A stretch of 64,000 nt of DNA from Streptomyces malaysiensis subsp. samsunensis (GCF_024519315.1 NZ_JANIIC010000054.1:20984-84983), one strand, 5' to 3'; counted from the stretch's first letter, positions 1-9,128 are shown. Notes: generated from the sequence alone by a model not told the origin. Numbers and translations: made by a program.

Positions 1-662
1 CGCAGCGCGGACTCGCCGATCCGCAGCAGCACCCCCGGCTCCAGGGGCACCGGCTGGGGGCCGACGGGGACGCCGTCGGCCGCGGTGCCGTTGGTCGAGC
101 CGAGGTCGGCGATGGTCACGCGGCCGTCCTCGGCGACCGTGACCGCGCAGTGCAGCCGGGAGACGTCGGGGTCGTCCAGGGGGACGTCCGCGTCGGCGGA
201 GCGGCCGATGCGGACCTGGCCGCCGTGCAGCAGGTGGACGCCGCCCGCGTCTGGCCCCGCGACCACGTCCAGATGGACCGTGGCGTCGGCCACGGCGGTC
301 TCGGGGAGGCCGGGGTAGCCGGGGTAGTGGCCGGAGTCGGGGTCGGCCGGGCCGTGCAGGGAGAGCACCGCGCCGTCCACCAGCGGCGGCTCGCCGAGCG
401 CGCAGCGCTGTGGATCCAGCCGCTCGCCCCCCGCGTACAGCACCACCGCGCCGCCGCTGCCGCCCCCCGCCTCGTAACCGGCCGCGGCGACCACGTCGGC
501 GAGGCCGCCGGCCACCGCGGCGAGGGCCGTGCCGGGGGGTGCCGTGACCACGACGTCCACCGCGCCCATGAGGGCATGCGGCCCGGACGCGGGCGCAGGA
601 TGGTGGCCGGAACGGCCCGGGTGGGCGCTGCGCGGCCCGAGGACGGTCAGCCGAATCTGCAT
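1..662 (-). CDS. FHA-domain protein, N-terminal part (runs off window)
   Basis: Reading the minus strand from ATG at 662 gives about 220 residues before the window edge. The start is preceded by an AGAAGGGA ribosome site. The N-terminal ~100 residues are a ubiquitin-like/vWA-poor region seen in front of FtsK-type proteins. A forkhead-associated fold follows, with the phosphothreonine-binding signature GRS, then DPDVSRLHC, then DLGSTNGT. FHA domains bind phosphothreonine peptides, which fits the two Ser/Thr kinases encoded divergently next door. In other Streptomyces the gene at this place encodes a large FtsK/SpoIIIE-type ATPase with an N-terminal FHA domain. That C-terminal part is outside the window, so the ATPase assignment is inference from synteny. 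Confidence 0.85.
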   Translation of the reverse strand, partial: MQIRLTVLGPRSAHPGRSGHHPAPASGPHALMGAVDVVVTAPPGTALAAVAGGLADVVAAAGYEAGGGSGGAVVLYAGGERLDPQRCALGEPPLVDGAVLSLHGPADPDSGHYPGYPGLPETAVADATVHLDVVAGPDAGGVHLLHGGQVRIGRSADADVPLDDPDVSRLHCAVTVAEDGRVTIADLGSTNGTAADGVPVGPQPVPLEPGVLLRIGESAL

Positions 663-1282
663 CGCCGTCAACGGTCCCTTCTGTCCGGGGGGCCGGGCAG
701 GGGTGCCGACCCCCACCACCACCCCCAGGCCCTTCGGCACGTACAGGTCCGTACGGGGTCGTACGAGTCACGGAGCGTGAGCCTCCCGGCGCTCGGCGCT
801 TCCGTGCTGTCTGCATCCTCGCACCTGCCACCGACACTTCGCCCGCCGCCCGCCGTTACATGATCTTGATTGGTCGGCTAGTCGGCCGAAAGTGGCTGAT
901 TGCGACCGGAACGGCCACCCTTGAGACGCTCGGGGGCGCCCGATGGAGCGGCCATTGAGCGGCGATCGAGCGCCCCGGACCGCCGGTGGCAACCATCTGC
1001 CCGGATCACACGTCTTCCCCCGCGCCGGAGCGGTGTCCGGACCGGTGTCCGGGTCCGTGTCCGGACCGGTGTCCGGGTCCGCCGGGGCCGGTTGTCCGGA
1101 ACCCGTGTCCGATCCCGTGTTCGACCCCCTGCCCGAGCCCTCGTGTGGTGATCGGATAGGGCTCGCCGTGCGTCGCCATTACAGTGGGGCGGACGAGTAC
1201 CAAAAGGCAGCGACCAACAGCAGACCATCCAGCAGACCATCGCAGTCCACCGATGTAAGACCACGATCAGGGAGCGCATGAC
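663..1282. other. Divergent intergenic region with 12-bp tandem repeats
   Basis: This 620-bp gap separates the FHA gene (minus) from the first kinase (plus). No gene is supported here. At 1033-1080 there are four head-to-tail 12-bp units that alternate GTGTCCGGACCG and GTGTCCGGGTCC. Degenerate copies of GTGTCCG continue to about 1130. No clear promoter boxes were recognised. Confidence 0.6.
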
Positions 1283-2974
1283 GTGCGGCCGGTAGGCAGC
1301 AAATACCTGCTCGAGGAGCCGCTCGGGCGCGGAGCCACGGGCACCGTCTGGCGAGCCCGCCAGACCACGCCGGCGGGGGCCGAGGCCGCCGTGGCCGGGC
1401 AGCCCGGCGAGACCGTCGCGATCAAGGTCCTCAAGGAGGAGCTCGCGAACGACGCGGACATCGTGATGCGCTTTCTCCGCGAGCGCTCGGTGCTGCTCCG
1501 GCTCACCCACCCCAATATCGTCCGCACCCGTGACCTGGTGGTCGAGGGCGATCTGCTGGCCCTGGTCATGGACCTGATCGACGGCCCGGATCTGCACAAC
1601 TACCTGCGCAGCAACGGCCCGTTCACCCCCGTCGCCGCCTCCCTCCTCACCGCGCAGATCGCCGACGCGCTCGCCGCCAGCCACGCCGACGGCGTGGTGC
1701 ACCGCGATCTGAAGCCCGCCAACGTGCTGCTCGCGGGCACCGGCGAGGGCCAGGAGATGCACCCGATGCTGACCGACTTCGGCATCGCGCGCCTCGCCGA
1801 CTCGCCCGGCCTCACCCGCACCCAGGAGTTCGTCGGCACCCCCGCCTATGTGGCGCCGGAGTCCGCCGAGGGCCGTCCGCAGACCTCCGCGGTGGACATC
1901 TACGGCGCGGGCATCATGCTCTACGAGCTGGTCACCGGCCGTCCGCCGTTCGCCGGCAACACCGCACTCGAGGTGCTCCACCGCCACCTCAGCGAGGAGC
2001 CGCGCCGCCCCTCGACCGTGCCCGAGCCGCTGTGGACGGTGATAGAGCGCTGTCTGCGCAAGCGGCCCGAGGAGCGCCCCAGCGCCGAGAACCTCGCCCG
2101 TGGGCTGCGCGTGGTCGCCGCGGGTGTCGGGGTGCACGCCTCGGCCGCGCAGGCCGAGGAGGCGCTCGGCGTGGCCGCGCTGCTCGCCCCGGACCCGGCG
2201 CCCGCCCCGGTCCCGGACACCGCGCCCGCGGGCTCGGCCGAGCCCACGCAGGTGCTGCCCACGAACGCACCGGCGGGCTCCCCCTCGTACGACCCGGCCG
2301 CGGCCACCAATGTGATGCCGACCGCCGGGGCGAACGCCGACCCCACCCAGGTGCTGCCCAGCGGCTCCGGACCGGCCGGAGGCGCCGATCCGACGCGCGC
2401 CATGCCGCCCGTGCCGCCCGGTGGTCCGGGCCAGGACGATCCGCACCCCTGGCAGAACCAGCTGCGCGCGGCCCGCGACCGCAACGAGCAGACCCAGGTC
2501 CAGTACCTCGACCCCAGCCAGGACCCGCTGCGCCGCCGCCCCCATCGCCCCGCGCCCCAGCAGTACCAGCAGCCGCAGCAGTCGCAGCAGCCCCAGCAGC
2601 CGCCCCAGCGCCAGCGGGGCCGCCAGCAGCCGCCGCCGTACGCCCAGCAGCAGCCGCAGCAGTACGCCCCGGCGCCGCACCACCCCCAGCAGCCCCAGCC
2701 GCAGCGCTACGCCCCGCCGCCGCAGCAGCCGGAGCCGCGCCGCGAGCCCCGCCAGCGGGGCTCCAACCCCAACCGGATGAAGATCCCGGGGCTGGGGTGC
2801 CTCAAGGGCTGTCTGTTCGTGATCGTGGTCCTGGTCATCGGCTCCTGGCTGGTCTGGGAGCTGACCCCGCTCAAGGACTGGGTCGCCGAGGGCAAGGGCT
2901 ACTGGGACGCGGTCTCGGGCTGGGCCAAGGACGTCGGGCAGTGGATCGAGGACCTGGGCGGGCCCAGCAGCTGA
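1283..2974 (+). CDS. pkaA: Membrane-anchored Ser/Thr protein kinase PkaA
   Basis: This is a 563-residue Hanks-type kinase with a GTG start and a GGGAG ribosome site 8-10 bases upstream. Visible kinase elements are the Gly-rich loop GRGATG (15-20), VAIK (K48), HRDLKPAN (H140-N147), DFG (165-167) and APE (191-193). The kinase fold ends near residue 275. A long Pro/Gln/Ala linker (about 290-500) with QQPQQ runs follows, then a single hydrophobic helix at about 508-527 that would anchor the protein with its kinase domain in the cytoplasm. There are no PASTA repeats. The size and the tandem arrangement before prfB match the S. coelicolor pkaA-pkaB pair as I remember it. Its targets cannot be read from sequence. 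Confidence 0.9.
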   Translation: MRPVGSKYLLEEPLGRGATGTVWRARQTTPAGAEAAVAGQPGETVAIKVLKEELANDADIVMRFLRERSVLLRLTHPNIVRTRDLVVEGDLLALVMDLIDGPDLHNYLRSNGPFTPVAASLLTAQIADALAASHADGVVHRDLKPANVLLAGTGEGQEMHPMLTDFGIARLADSPGLTRTQEFVGTPAYVAPESAEGRPQTSAVDIYGAGIMLYELVTGRPPFAGNTALEVLHRHLSEEPRRPSTVPEPLWTVIERCLRKRPEERPSAENLARGLRVVAAGVGVHASAAQAEEALGVAALLAPDPAPAPVPDTAPAGSAEPTQVLPTNAPAGSPSYDPAAATNVMPTAGANADPTQVLPSGSGPAGGADPTRAMPPVPPGGPGQDDPHPWQNQLRAARDRNEQTQVQYLDPSQDPLRRRPHRPAPQQYQQPQQSQQPQQPPQRQRGRQQPPPYAQQQPQQYAPAPHHPQQPQPQRYAPPPQQPEPRREPRQRGSNPNRMKIPGLGCLKGCLFVIVVLVIGSWLVWELTPLKDWVAEGKGYWDAVSGWAKDVGQWIEDLGGPSS

Positions 2975-3249
2975 TCCGCCCCGGCGCGGGCCCGGTCCCT
3001 GTCCCGGTTCCCGGTCCCCCTCCTGGCCCGTTTCCCGGCCGGTCGCCGACCCCGCTCTTCGGCCGGCCCCCGCCCCGTTCCCCGGCCGGTCGCCGCCTCC
3101 GTACCTCCGTCTCCGGTGATTTGTCGACATCCGAAGGGTGTTTTCCGCCGCAGAAGTGACAGTTGGCGTTGTCTGGTGCACCCAACGCGCCAGTAGCCGC
3201 GTAGCTTTGTCGCCAACGTGCCCCCCTTGTCGGAGGATTCGGAGCAGTC

Positions 3250-4596
3250 TTGTCACGGAAGATCGGCAGTCGGTACACCGCGCATCAGCTCCTGGGGCGC
3301 GGCAGCGCCGGCACGGTGTGGCTGGGCGAGGGGCCCGAGGGACCCGTCGCCATCAAGCTCCTGCGCGAGGACCTCTCCTCCGACCAAGAGCTCGTGGAGC
3401 GCTTCGTGCAGGAGCGCACCGCACTGCTCGGCCTCGACCACCCCCGGGTGGTCGGGGTGCGCGACCTGGTGGTCGACGGCAATGACCTCGCGCTGGTCAT
3501 GGACCTGATCCGCGGTACGGATCTGCGCACCCGCCTGGACCGCGAGAGCCGGCTCGCCCCCGAGGCCGCCGTCGCGATCGCCGTGGACGTCGCCGACGCG
3601 CTGGCCGCCGCCCATGCCGCCGGGGTCGTCCACCGCGACGTCAAGCCGGAGAACGTGCTGCTGGACATGCAGGGCCCGCTCGGCCCCGGCGGTGCGCACC
3701 CCGCCCTGCTCACCGACTTCGGCATCGCCCGCCTGGTCGACGAGCCGACCCCGATCCGCGCCCAGCCGGCCCGCGACCGGCAGTCGTCCCAGGGCCGCTC
3801 GCCGAACCCGCGCAGTGTGATCGGCACCCCGGATTATCTCGCCCCCGAGATCGTCGAGGGGCTGCCGCCCCGGGCCAGCGTGGATGTGTACGCCCTCGCG
3901 ACGGTCCTCTACGAGATGCTGGCCGGTTTCACGCCCTTCGGCGGTGGCCACCCGGGCGCGATCCTGCGCCGCCATGTGACCGAGACCGTGGCGCCGCTGC
4001 CCGGGATCCCCGACGAGCTGTGGCAGCTGCTCCTCCAGTGCCTCGCCAAGGCGCCCGCCTCCCGACTGCGCGCCTCGGAGCTGGCCACCCGGCTGCGCGA
4101 GGTGCTGCCCGGTCTGGCCGGCTATCCGCCGCTGGACATCGACGAGCCCGATGAGCAGCAGGAGGCTGAGCGCGAGGGCGCGGAGGCCGAGACCCCGCGC
4201 CGCGGTGTCTCCGTCCCCGCCGCCGGGCCCGGCTCCGGCCCGGTACACACGACCCCGCGGCGGCGCGGCGCGGTGCCGCTGGTCCCCGGCGCGGTGCCGG
4301 ACTCCAGCCGCGAGACCCACACCAGCATGCGGGTGCCCAGCGCGGACGAGCTCGCGGGCGGCGCCCATGGCACCGCCCGCGCCCCCCGGGTGCACGGCCA
4401 GCGCCGGGCGGGCTCGGCCCGTAATCCCGCGGTCGCGGGCGCGCTGCGCCGCCGCCGGCTGAAGGTGGCCGCGGTCACCGTGGCCGCCCTGGTCGCGGTG
4501 GGGCTCGGCGGATGGCTCGTGGCGGGCGGTGACGACGACGGGGACCCGCCCAGAGACGGCGGGCACTCGGCCTCCCAGGACCCCGGTACGCCATGA
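3250..4596 (+). CDS. pkaB: Membrane-anchored Ser/Thr protein kinase PkaB
   Basis: This is the second Hanks-type kinase, 448 residues, with a TTG start behind GGAGGA at about 3231. Motifs are GRGSAG (16-21), VAIK (K36), HRDVKPEN (128-135), DFG (156-158) and APE near 189. The activation segment holds an extra Arg/Gln/Ser-rich stretch, so it is longer than in PkaA. A Pro/Arg-rich linker follows the kinase domain, then one membrane helix at about 405-425 and a short Asp/Gly-rich tail. It lies about 275 bp after pkaA on the same strand. The spacer carries two copies of a CCGGCCGGTCGCCG block (about 3032 and 3082). The two kinases are clear paralogs in the catalytic half and unrelated in the linker. 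Confidence 0.9.
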   Translation: MSRKIGSRYTAHQLLGRGSAGTVWLGEGPEGPVAIKLLREDLSSDQELVERFVQERTALLGLDHPRVVGVRDLVVDGNDLALVMDLIRGTDLRTRLDRESRLAPEAAVAIAVDVADALAAAHAAGVVHRDVKPENVLLDMQGPLGPGGAHPALLTDFGIARLVDEPTPIRAQPARDRQSSQGRSPNPRSVIGTPDYLAPEIVEGLPPRASVDVYALATVLYEMLAGFTPFGGGHPGAILRRHVTETVAPLPGIPDELWQLLLQCLAKAPASRLRASELATRLREVLPGLAGYPPLDIDEPDEQQEAEREGAEAETPRRGVSVPAAGPGSGPVHTTPRRRGAVPLVPGAVPDSSRETHTSMRVPSADELAGGAHGTARAPRVHGQRRAGSARNPAVAGALRRRRLKVAAVTVAALVAVGLGGWLVAGGDDDGDPPRDGGHSASQDPGTP

Positions 4597-4636
4597 CCGG
4601 GGACGGTCAGTCTTCCGCAGCGGTTACGCTGGTCCC

Positions 4637-5743
4637 GTGGCAGTCGTCGATGTATCCGAAGAGCTGAAGTCCCTCTCCTCGACCATGGGGTCGATCGAGG
4701 CCGTCCTGGACCTCGACAGGATGAGGGCCGACATCGCCGTGCTCGAGGAGCAGGCGGCGGCCCCGTCTCTCTGGGACGACCCGGAGAACGCGCAGAAGGT
4801 CACCAGCAAGCTCTCCTATCTCCAGGGGCAGCTGCGCCGGACCGAGGAGCTGCGCGGCCGGATCGACGATCTCGAGGTGCTGTTCGAGCTCGCCGACGCC
4901 GAGGGCGACGAGGACACGCGCGTCGAGGCCGAGGCCGAGCTGGAGGCCGTGCGCAAGGCGGTCGACGAGATGGAGGTGCGCACCCTCCTGTCCGGTGAGT
5001 ACGACGCCCGTGAGGCGGTTGTGAACATCCGCGCAGAGGCGGGCGGGGTGGACGCCGCCGACTTCGCCGAGCAGCTCCAGCGGATGTATCTGCGCTGGGC
5101 CGAGCGCCACGGCTACAAGACCGAGATCTACGAGACGTCGTACGCGGAGGAGGCCGGCATCAAGTCGACCACCTTCGCCGTGCAGACCCCGTACGCCTAC
5201 GGGACGCTCTCCGTCGAGCAGGGCACCCACCGCCTGGTGCGGATCTCGCCGTTCGACAACCAGGGCCGCCGCCAGACCTCCTTCGCGGGTGTCGAGGTGC
5301 TGCCGGTCGTCGAGCAGACCGACCACATCGAGATCGACGAGTCCGAGCTGCGCGTCGATGTCTACCGCTCCTCGGGCCCCGGCGGCCAGGGGGTCAACAC
5401 CACGGACTCCGCGGTGCGGTTGACCCACATCCCCACCGGCATCGTCGTCTCCTGTCAGAACGAGCGCTCGCAGATCCAGAACAAGGCGACCGCGATGAAC
5501 GTCCTCCAGGCCAAGCTGCTCGAGCGGCGCCGCCAGGAGGAGCAGGCCAAGATGGACGCGCTCAAGGGCGACGGCGGCAATTCCTGGGGTAACCAGATGC
5601 GTTCGTACGTCCTGCACCCGTACCAGATGGTCAAGGACCTGCGCACCGAGTTCGAGGTCGGCAATCCGCAGGCGGTGCTCGATGGTGAGCTCGACGGCTT
5701 CCTCGAAGCGGGGATCCGCTGGCGCAAGCAGCAGGAGAAGTAA
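4637..5743 (+). CDS. prfB: Peptide chain release factor 2
   Basis: This is a class I release factor that recognises UGA/UAA stop codons and triggers peptide release on the ribosome. The GTG start at 4637 gives 368 residues, the usual actinobacterial size. The SPF tripeptide that defines RF2 codon recognition is in ISPFDNQGR. The catalytic GGQ loop is in SSGPGGQGVNTTDSAVRLTH. The reading frame is continuous, so there is no UGA-dependent programmed frameshift of the E. coli type. The last 43 bp, encoding LEAGIRWRKQQEK and the stop, are duplicated 42 bp downstream. Confidence 0.97.
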   Translation: MAVVDVSEELKSLSSTMGSIEAVLDLDRMRADIAVLEEQAAAPSLWDDPENAQKVTSKLSYLQGQLRRTEELRGRIDDLEVLFELADAEGDEDTRVEAEAELEAVRKAVDEMEVRTLLSGEYDAREAVVNIRAEAGGVDAADFAEQLQRMYLRWAERHGYKTEIYETSYAEEAGIKSTTFAVQTPYAYGTLSVEQGTHRLVRISPFDNQGRRQTSFAGVEVLPVVEQTDHIEIDESELRVDVYRSSGPGGQGVNTTDSAVRLTHIPTGIVVSCQNERSQIQNKATAMNVLQAKLLERRRQEEQAKMDALKGDGGNSWGNQMRSYVLHPYQMVKDLRTEFEVGNPQAVLDGELDGFLEAGIRWRKQQEK

Positions 5744-5828
5744 CTCAACCGTGCGGATCCCCTGCGAGAGGAACGATAAGCGCAGCCTCGAAGCGGGGAT
5801 CCGTTGGCGTAAGCAGCAGGAGAAGTAA
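5701..5828 (+). repeat. Direct repeat of the prfB 3' end
   Basis: The final 43 bp of prfB (5701-5743) recur at 5786-5828 with only two differences. Both are C-to-T changes in the third position of Arg codons, so both copies would encode the same C-terminus and TAA stop. The 42-bp spacer contains CGGATCCCC (5754-5762), an inverted copy of GGGGATCCG found inside each repeat (5710-5718 and 5795-5803). This layout is typical of an attachment-site scar left by an element that integrated into a gene 3' end. A simple tandem duplication is the alternative. Confidence 0.85.
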
Positions 5829-6119
5829 GCCTCCCGATCGCCCCAACCGGCCGCGCACACCGCGGTTTTGGTCACAGTCCTGTACCCATGCATGCGGCAA
5901 GCGCTTCCATAGCGGACATCTCGCATGCAATGGCCTTGACGGTGATCTGAAAACTGGGAAGGCTGACGCGCGGCATGCGTATGACTGGGGCGCGTGTTGA
6001 GCGGGGGCCGGCGGACCGCCTCGGAGGGATAGGGGCCCGCGGAGACTGAGACACCCCGAGCCGTTGCCCCGTGCATAGCTGCTCCATTGACGAGTACAGC
6101 TACTGGGGGTAGCAGGCAG

Positions 6120-6845
6120 ATGACGAAGAAGACGCGGCTGCGCGTCGCGCGTATAGCGGCCGGCGCGGTGATCGCCGCCGGCGCGTCGCTCACCGCCGCC
6201 GGCGCCGCATCGGCTGTTGGTGTCGATGTCGGTATCGGCGGTGTGAACGTTTCGGCCGACGCGAACGAGAAGGGCCTGAAGGTCGGCGTCGGCATCGGCA
6301 ACGGTCACGGCAAGCCGACCGACGAGCCGACCGATGAGCCGACGTCGATCCCGACGGAGCCCACCGAGGAGCCCACCGAGCCGCCGACCGACGAGCCCAC
6401 CGAGCCGCCGACCGACGAGCCGACCGAGCCGCCCACGGACGAGCCCACCCAGCCGCCGACGGACGAGCCGACCGAGCCGCCGACGGACGAGCCGACCGAG
6501 CCGCCGACGGACGAGCCCACTCAGCCGCCGACCGGTGAGCCGACCGACGAGCCGACGGACGAGCCCACCGGTGAGCCGAGCTCGCCCGGCCAGGGTGGCG
6601 GCAGCGGTGGTGGTGGCGACGACAGCACCTGCACGGTGGACGTCGACAGCACCAACTGCGACGACAACACCGGCACCGACAACGTCGGCTCCAAGCCGGT
6701 GGAGCAGGGCAAGGCCAAGGAGCAGCTGGCTGAGACCGGTGCCTCCGAGACCACGTTCCTGCTGGTCGGCGCCGCCACGATGATCGCCGGCGGTATTGGC
6801 TTCCGCTTTGTGCCGCGTCTGGTGAACCGCAACAACGTGGCCTGA
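6120..6845 (+). CDS. LAXTG-type sortase-anchored wall protein with PTDEP repeats
   Basis: This is a 241-residue exported protein. ATG at 6120 starts a signal peptide (basic n-region KKTRLRV, hydrophobic core, AASA cleavage region near residue 32). A short mature head follows, then about 80 residues of PTDEPTEPP-type tandem repeats and a Gly/Ser-rich segment with two Cys. The C-terminus carries the sorting signal LAETG, a hydrophobic helix and the tail RFVPRLVNRNNVA. LAXTG is the motif used by class E sortases of actinobacteria. The extended Pro/Thr/Glu region probably spans the cell wall. No enzymatic domain is visible and the role is unknown. It lies between prfB and ftsE, ending at a strong terminator. 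Confidence 0.85.
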   Translation: MTKKTRLRVARIAAGAVIAAGASLTAAGAASAVGVDVGIGGVNVSADANEKGLKVGVGIGNGHGKPTDEPTDEPTSIPTEPTEEPTEPPTDEPTEPPTDEPTEPPTDEPTQPPTDEPTEPPTDEPTEPPTDEPTQPPTGEPTDEPTDEPTGEPSSPGQGGGSGGGGDDSTCTVDVDSTNCDDNTGTDNVGSKPVEQGKAKEQLAETGASETTFLLVGAATMIAGGIGFRFVPRLVNRNNVA

Positions 6846-6865
6846 TCGCGAGCCCTACGCACGGT

Positions 6866-6901
6866 AAGGGGCCCGGAGCGCTTCGGCGCTCCGGGCCCCT
6901 T
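6866..6901 (+). terminator. Rho-independent-like terminator after the LAXTG protein gene
   Basis: This is a perfect 16-bp stem (6866-6881 with 6886-6901) closed by a TTCG tetraloop, 20 bases after the stop codon. It is followed by TGTGCG rather than a long T run, as is common in Streptomyces. Confidence 0.85.
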
Positions 6902-6984
6902 GTGCGTATGTCCGGCGCCTTTGTGTGATCAGGTTTCTGTGATCAGGGGCACCGCACTCGACGTATGGTGGTCGTAACGCTCCG

Positions 6985-7179
6985 TTACGCCATCGCCATC
7001 TCATGCGCGAGCACGGCCACCGCGATGAGCGCCACCAGCAGCGCTATCAGCGCCGCCGGGGTCAGCCCGCCGAAGATGCCCTCCTGCTGCATGCGCTCCC
7101 TGCTGGCCCGGCAGACCGGGCAGCGGCCCTCGCTGACGGGGCTCGCGCAGTTGGCGCAGACGAGCCTGTCGTACGTCAT
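6985..7179 (-). CDS. Small zinc-ribbon membrane protein
   Basis: This is a 64-residue protein starting at ATG 7179 behind GGAGGAG. It has a short N-terminal zinc ribbon, CANC then CPVC, and one C-terminal hydrophobic helix (about residues 38-58). Longer upstream in-frame starts lack a ribosome site. The pattern suggests a membrane-tethered zinc finger facing the cytoplasm. It is convergent with the LAXTG protein gene and divergent from ftsE. I do not recognise a specific family. Confidence 0.7.
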   Translation of the reverse strand: MTYDRLVCANCASPVSEGRCPVCRASRERMQQEGIFGGLTPAALIALLVALIAVAVLAHEMAMA

Positions 7180-7506
7180 GCGCTTTCTCCTCCCGCGCGG
7201 CGGTGCCGCAGTAGACATGGGGCCAACGCTCGGGGAAATGGGTTGGTTCCCCTTCCACTGTGCCAGCTTCCGCCCGGTTCGGCGCGCCCCGCACGATTCC
7301 GTGCCGCATCCGTACCGGTTTCGTGGCCGTTTCAGCCGCCACGACAGGCGGATTGTCAACCGTTTGACCCCAATAGTGCAGTGAAGAAACCCACGCGCAC
7401 CGGACGGCGGACTGCGCGCCCATGCGCGCTTCGCGTATGGTCACGCTCACCGACGGGAGCCGCTTCGGCAGCCCGTACCGCTATCCAGGTCGACCGTGGT
7501 GCTCCA
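7180..7506. other. Divergent region between zinc-ribbon gene and ftsE
   Basis: This 327-bp gap should hold the promoters of the zinc-ribbon gene (minus) and of ftsEX (plus). I see no convincing -35/-10 pair, only weak candidates near 7350-7376. No gene is supported. Confidence 0.4.
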
Positions 7507-8196
7507 GTGATCCGATTCGACAACGTATCCAAGACCTACCCCAAGCAGAACCGTCCCGCACTTCGGGATGTCTCGCTCGAGATCGAGAAGGGCGAGTTCG
7601 TCTTCCTGGTGGGCTCCTCGGGGTCGGGAAAATCCACTTTCCTCCGGTTGCTGCTCCGGGAGGAGCGCGCCAGCCATGGCGCGGTCCATGTGCTGGGCAA
7701 GGATCTCGCGCGGCTGTCCAACTGGAAGGTGCCGCAGATGCGCCGCCAGTTGGGGACCGTCTTCCAGGATTTCCGGCTGCTCCCCAACAAGACCGTCGGG
7801 GAGAATGTCGCCTTCGCGCTCGAGGTGATCGGCAAGCCGCGCGGCGCCATTCGGAAAACCGTTCCCGAGGTGCTCGATCTCGTGGGGCTCGGTGGTAAAG
7901 ACGACCGTATGCCCGGCGAGCTGTCCGGTGGTGAACAGCAGCGGGTGGCCATCGCCCGCGCGTTCGTCAACCGTCCGATGCTGCTGATCGCCGACGAGCC
8001 GACGGGAAACCTGGACCCGCAGACCTCCGTCGGCATCATGAAGCTGCTGGACCGGATCAACCGGACCGGTACCACGGTCGTCATGGCCACGCACGATCAG
8101 CAGATCGTGGACCAGATGCGCAAGCGCGTGATCGAACTTGAGAAGGGCCGCCTCGTCCGCGACCAGTCCCGCGGCGTCTACGGCTACCAGCACTGA
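7507..8196 (+). CDS. ftsE: Cell-division ABC ATPase FtsE
   Basis: This is a 229-residue ATPase with a GTG start. The Walker A motif is GSSGSGKST (K42), the signature LSGGEQQRVAIARAF, and Walker B MLLIADEPTGNLD, the FtsE/LolD hallmark. With FtsX it forms a type VII ABC complex at the divisome that activates periplasmic or wall-directed peptidoglycan hydrolases through ATP-driven conformational change rather than transport. ftsX starts 10 bp downstream, so the two are co-transcribed. The ftsE-ftsX-protease-smpB order is conserved in many actinobacteria. Confidence 0.97.
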   Translation: MIRFDNVSKTYPKQNRPALRDVSLEIEKGEFVFLVGSSGSGKSTFLRLLLREERASHGAVHVLGKDLARLSNWKVPQMRRQLGTVFQDFRLLPNKTVGENVAFALEVIGKPRGAIRKTVPEVLDLVGLGGKDDRMPGELSGGEQQRVAIARAFVNRPMLLIADEPTGNLDPQTSVGIMKLLDRINRTGTTVVMATHDQQIVDQMRKRVIELEKGRLVRDQSRGVYGYQH

Positions 8197-8205
8197 AAGG
8201 ACGCC

Positions 8206-9117
8206 ATGCGCGCCCAGTTCGTCCTGTCGGAGATCGGCGTCGGTCTCCGCCGCAATCTCACGATGACCTTCGCGGTCATCGTCTCCGTCGCCCTGTCGCT
8301 CGCCCTGTTCGGCGGGTCCCTGCTCATGCGCGAGCAGGTGAGCACGATGAAGGGCTACTGGTACGACAAGGTCAACGTCTCGATCTTCCTCTGCAACAAG
8401 AACGACAAGGAGACCTCGGCGAACTGCGCCAAGGGAGCCGTCACCGAGGCCCAGAGGCAGGAGATCGAGTCCGAGCTCAAGCAGATGAACATCGTCGAGT
8501 CGGTGCACTTCGAGACCAGTGAGGAGGCGTACAAGCACTACAAGGAGCAGTTCGGCGACTCACCGCTGGCCGACTCGCTGACCCCGGACCAGATGCAGGA
8601 GTCCTTCCGTATCAAGCTGAAGGACCCCGAGCGCTATGACGTCATCTCCACGGCCTTCGCCGCCCGGCCCGGGGTGCAGGAGGTCCAGGACCAAAAGGCG
8701 CTGGTCGACGACCTGTTCAATCTGCTCAACGGCATGAACTTCGCGGCGCTCGGCGTGATGACGCTGATGCTGGTCGTCGCGTTGATGCTGATCGTCAACA
8801 CGGTGCGGGTGTCGGCGTTCAGCCGCCGCCGGGAGACCGGGATCATGCGATTGGTCGGCGCGTCCAGCTTCTATATCCAGATGCCGTTCATCATGGAGGC
8901 CGCCATCGCGGGGCTGCTGGGCGCGGGCTTCGCCTGTGTACTGCTGGTGAGCGGGCAGTACTTCCTGGTCAACAACTGGCTGGTGGACAAGATCGATGTG
9001 ATCAACTTCATCGGCTGGGACGCGGTGTTGGCGAAGCTGCCGCTGGTGCTGGCGATTGGCCTGCTCATGCCCGCTCTCGCGGCGTTCTTCGCGCTGCGCA
9101 AGTACCTCAAGGTGTGA
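8206..9117 (+). CDS. ftsX: Cell-division membrane protein FtsX
   Basis: This is a 303-residue partner of FtsE with ATG behind GAAAGGA. It has an N-terminal helix (about 20-42), an extracytoplasmic domain (about 45-175) with two Cys (LCNKNDKETSANC), and a three-helix C-terminal FtsX/MacB permease bundle (about 180-300). The extracellular loop is the part that usually recruits a cell-wall hydrolase. Length and topology are normal for actinobacteria. A terminator follows 11 bp after the stop. Confidence 0.95.
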   Translation: MRAQFVLSEIGVGLRRNLTMTFAVIVSVALSLALFGGSLLMREQVSTMKGYWYDKVNVSIFLCNKNDKETSANCAKGAVTEAQRQEIESELKQMNIVESVHFETSEEAYKHYKEQFGDSPLADSLTPDQMQESFRIKLKDPERYDVISTAFAARPGVQEVQDQKALVDDLFNLLNGMNFAALGVMTLMLVVALMLIVNTVRVSAFSRRRETGIMRLVGASSFYIQMPFIMEAAIAGLLGAGFACVLLVSGQYFLVNNWLVDKIDVINFIGWDAVLAKLPLVLAIGLLMPALAAFFALRKYLKV

Positions 9118-9128
9118 CATTCGCCTAG

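Noticed and set aside
878..3256. 792-codon open frame antisense to the kinase genes
   Set aside because: It is an artefact of high GC. The composition is Arg/Gly/Ala-rich with no motifs, while the plus strand has clear kinase motifs.
4637..5743. Programmed frameshift in prfB
   Set aside because: The frame is open throughout with no internal TGA near the start.
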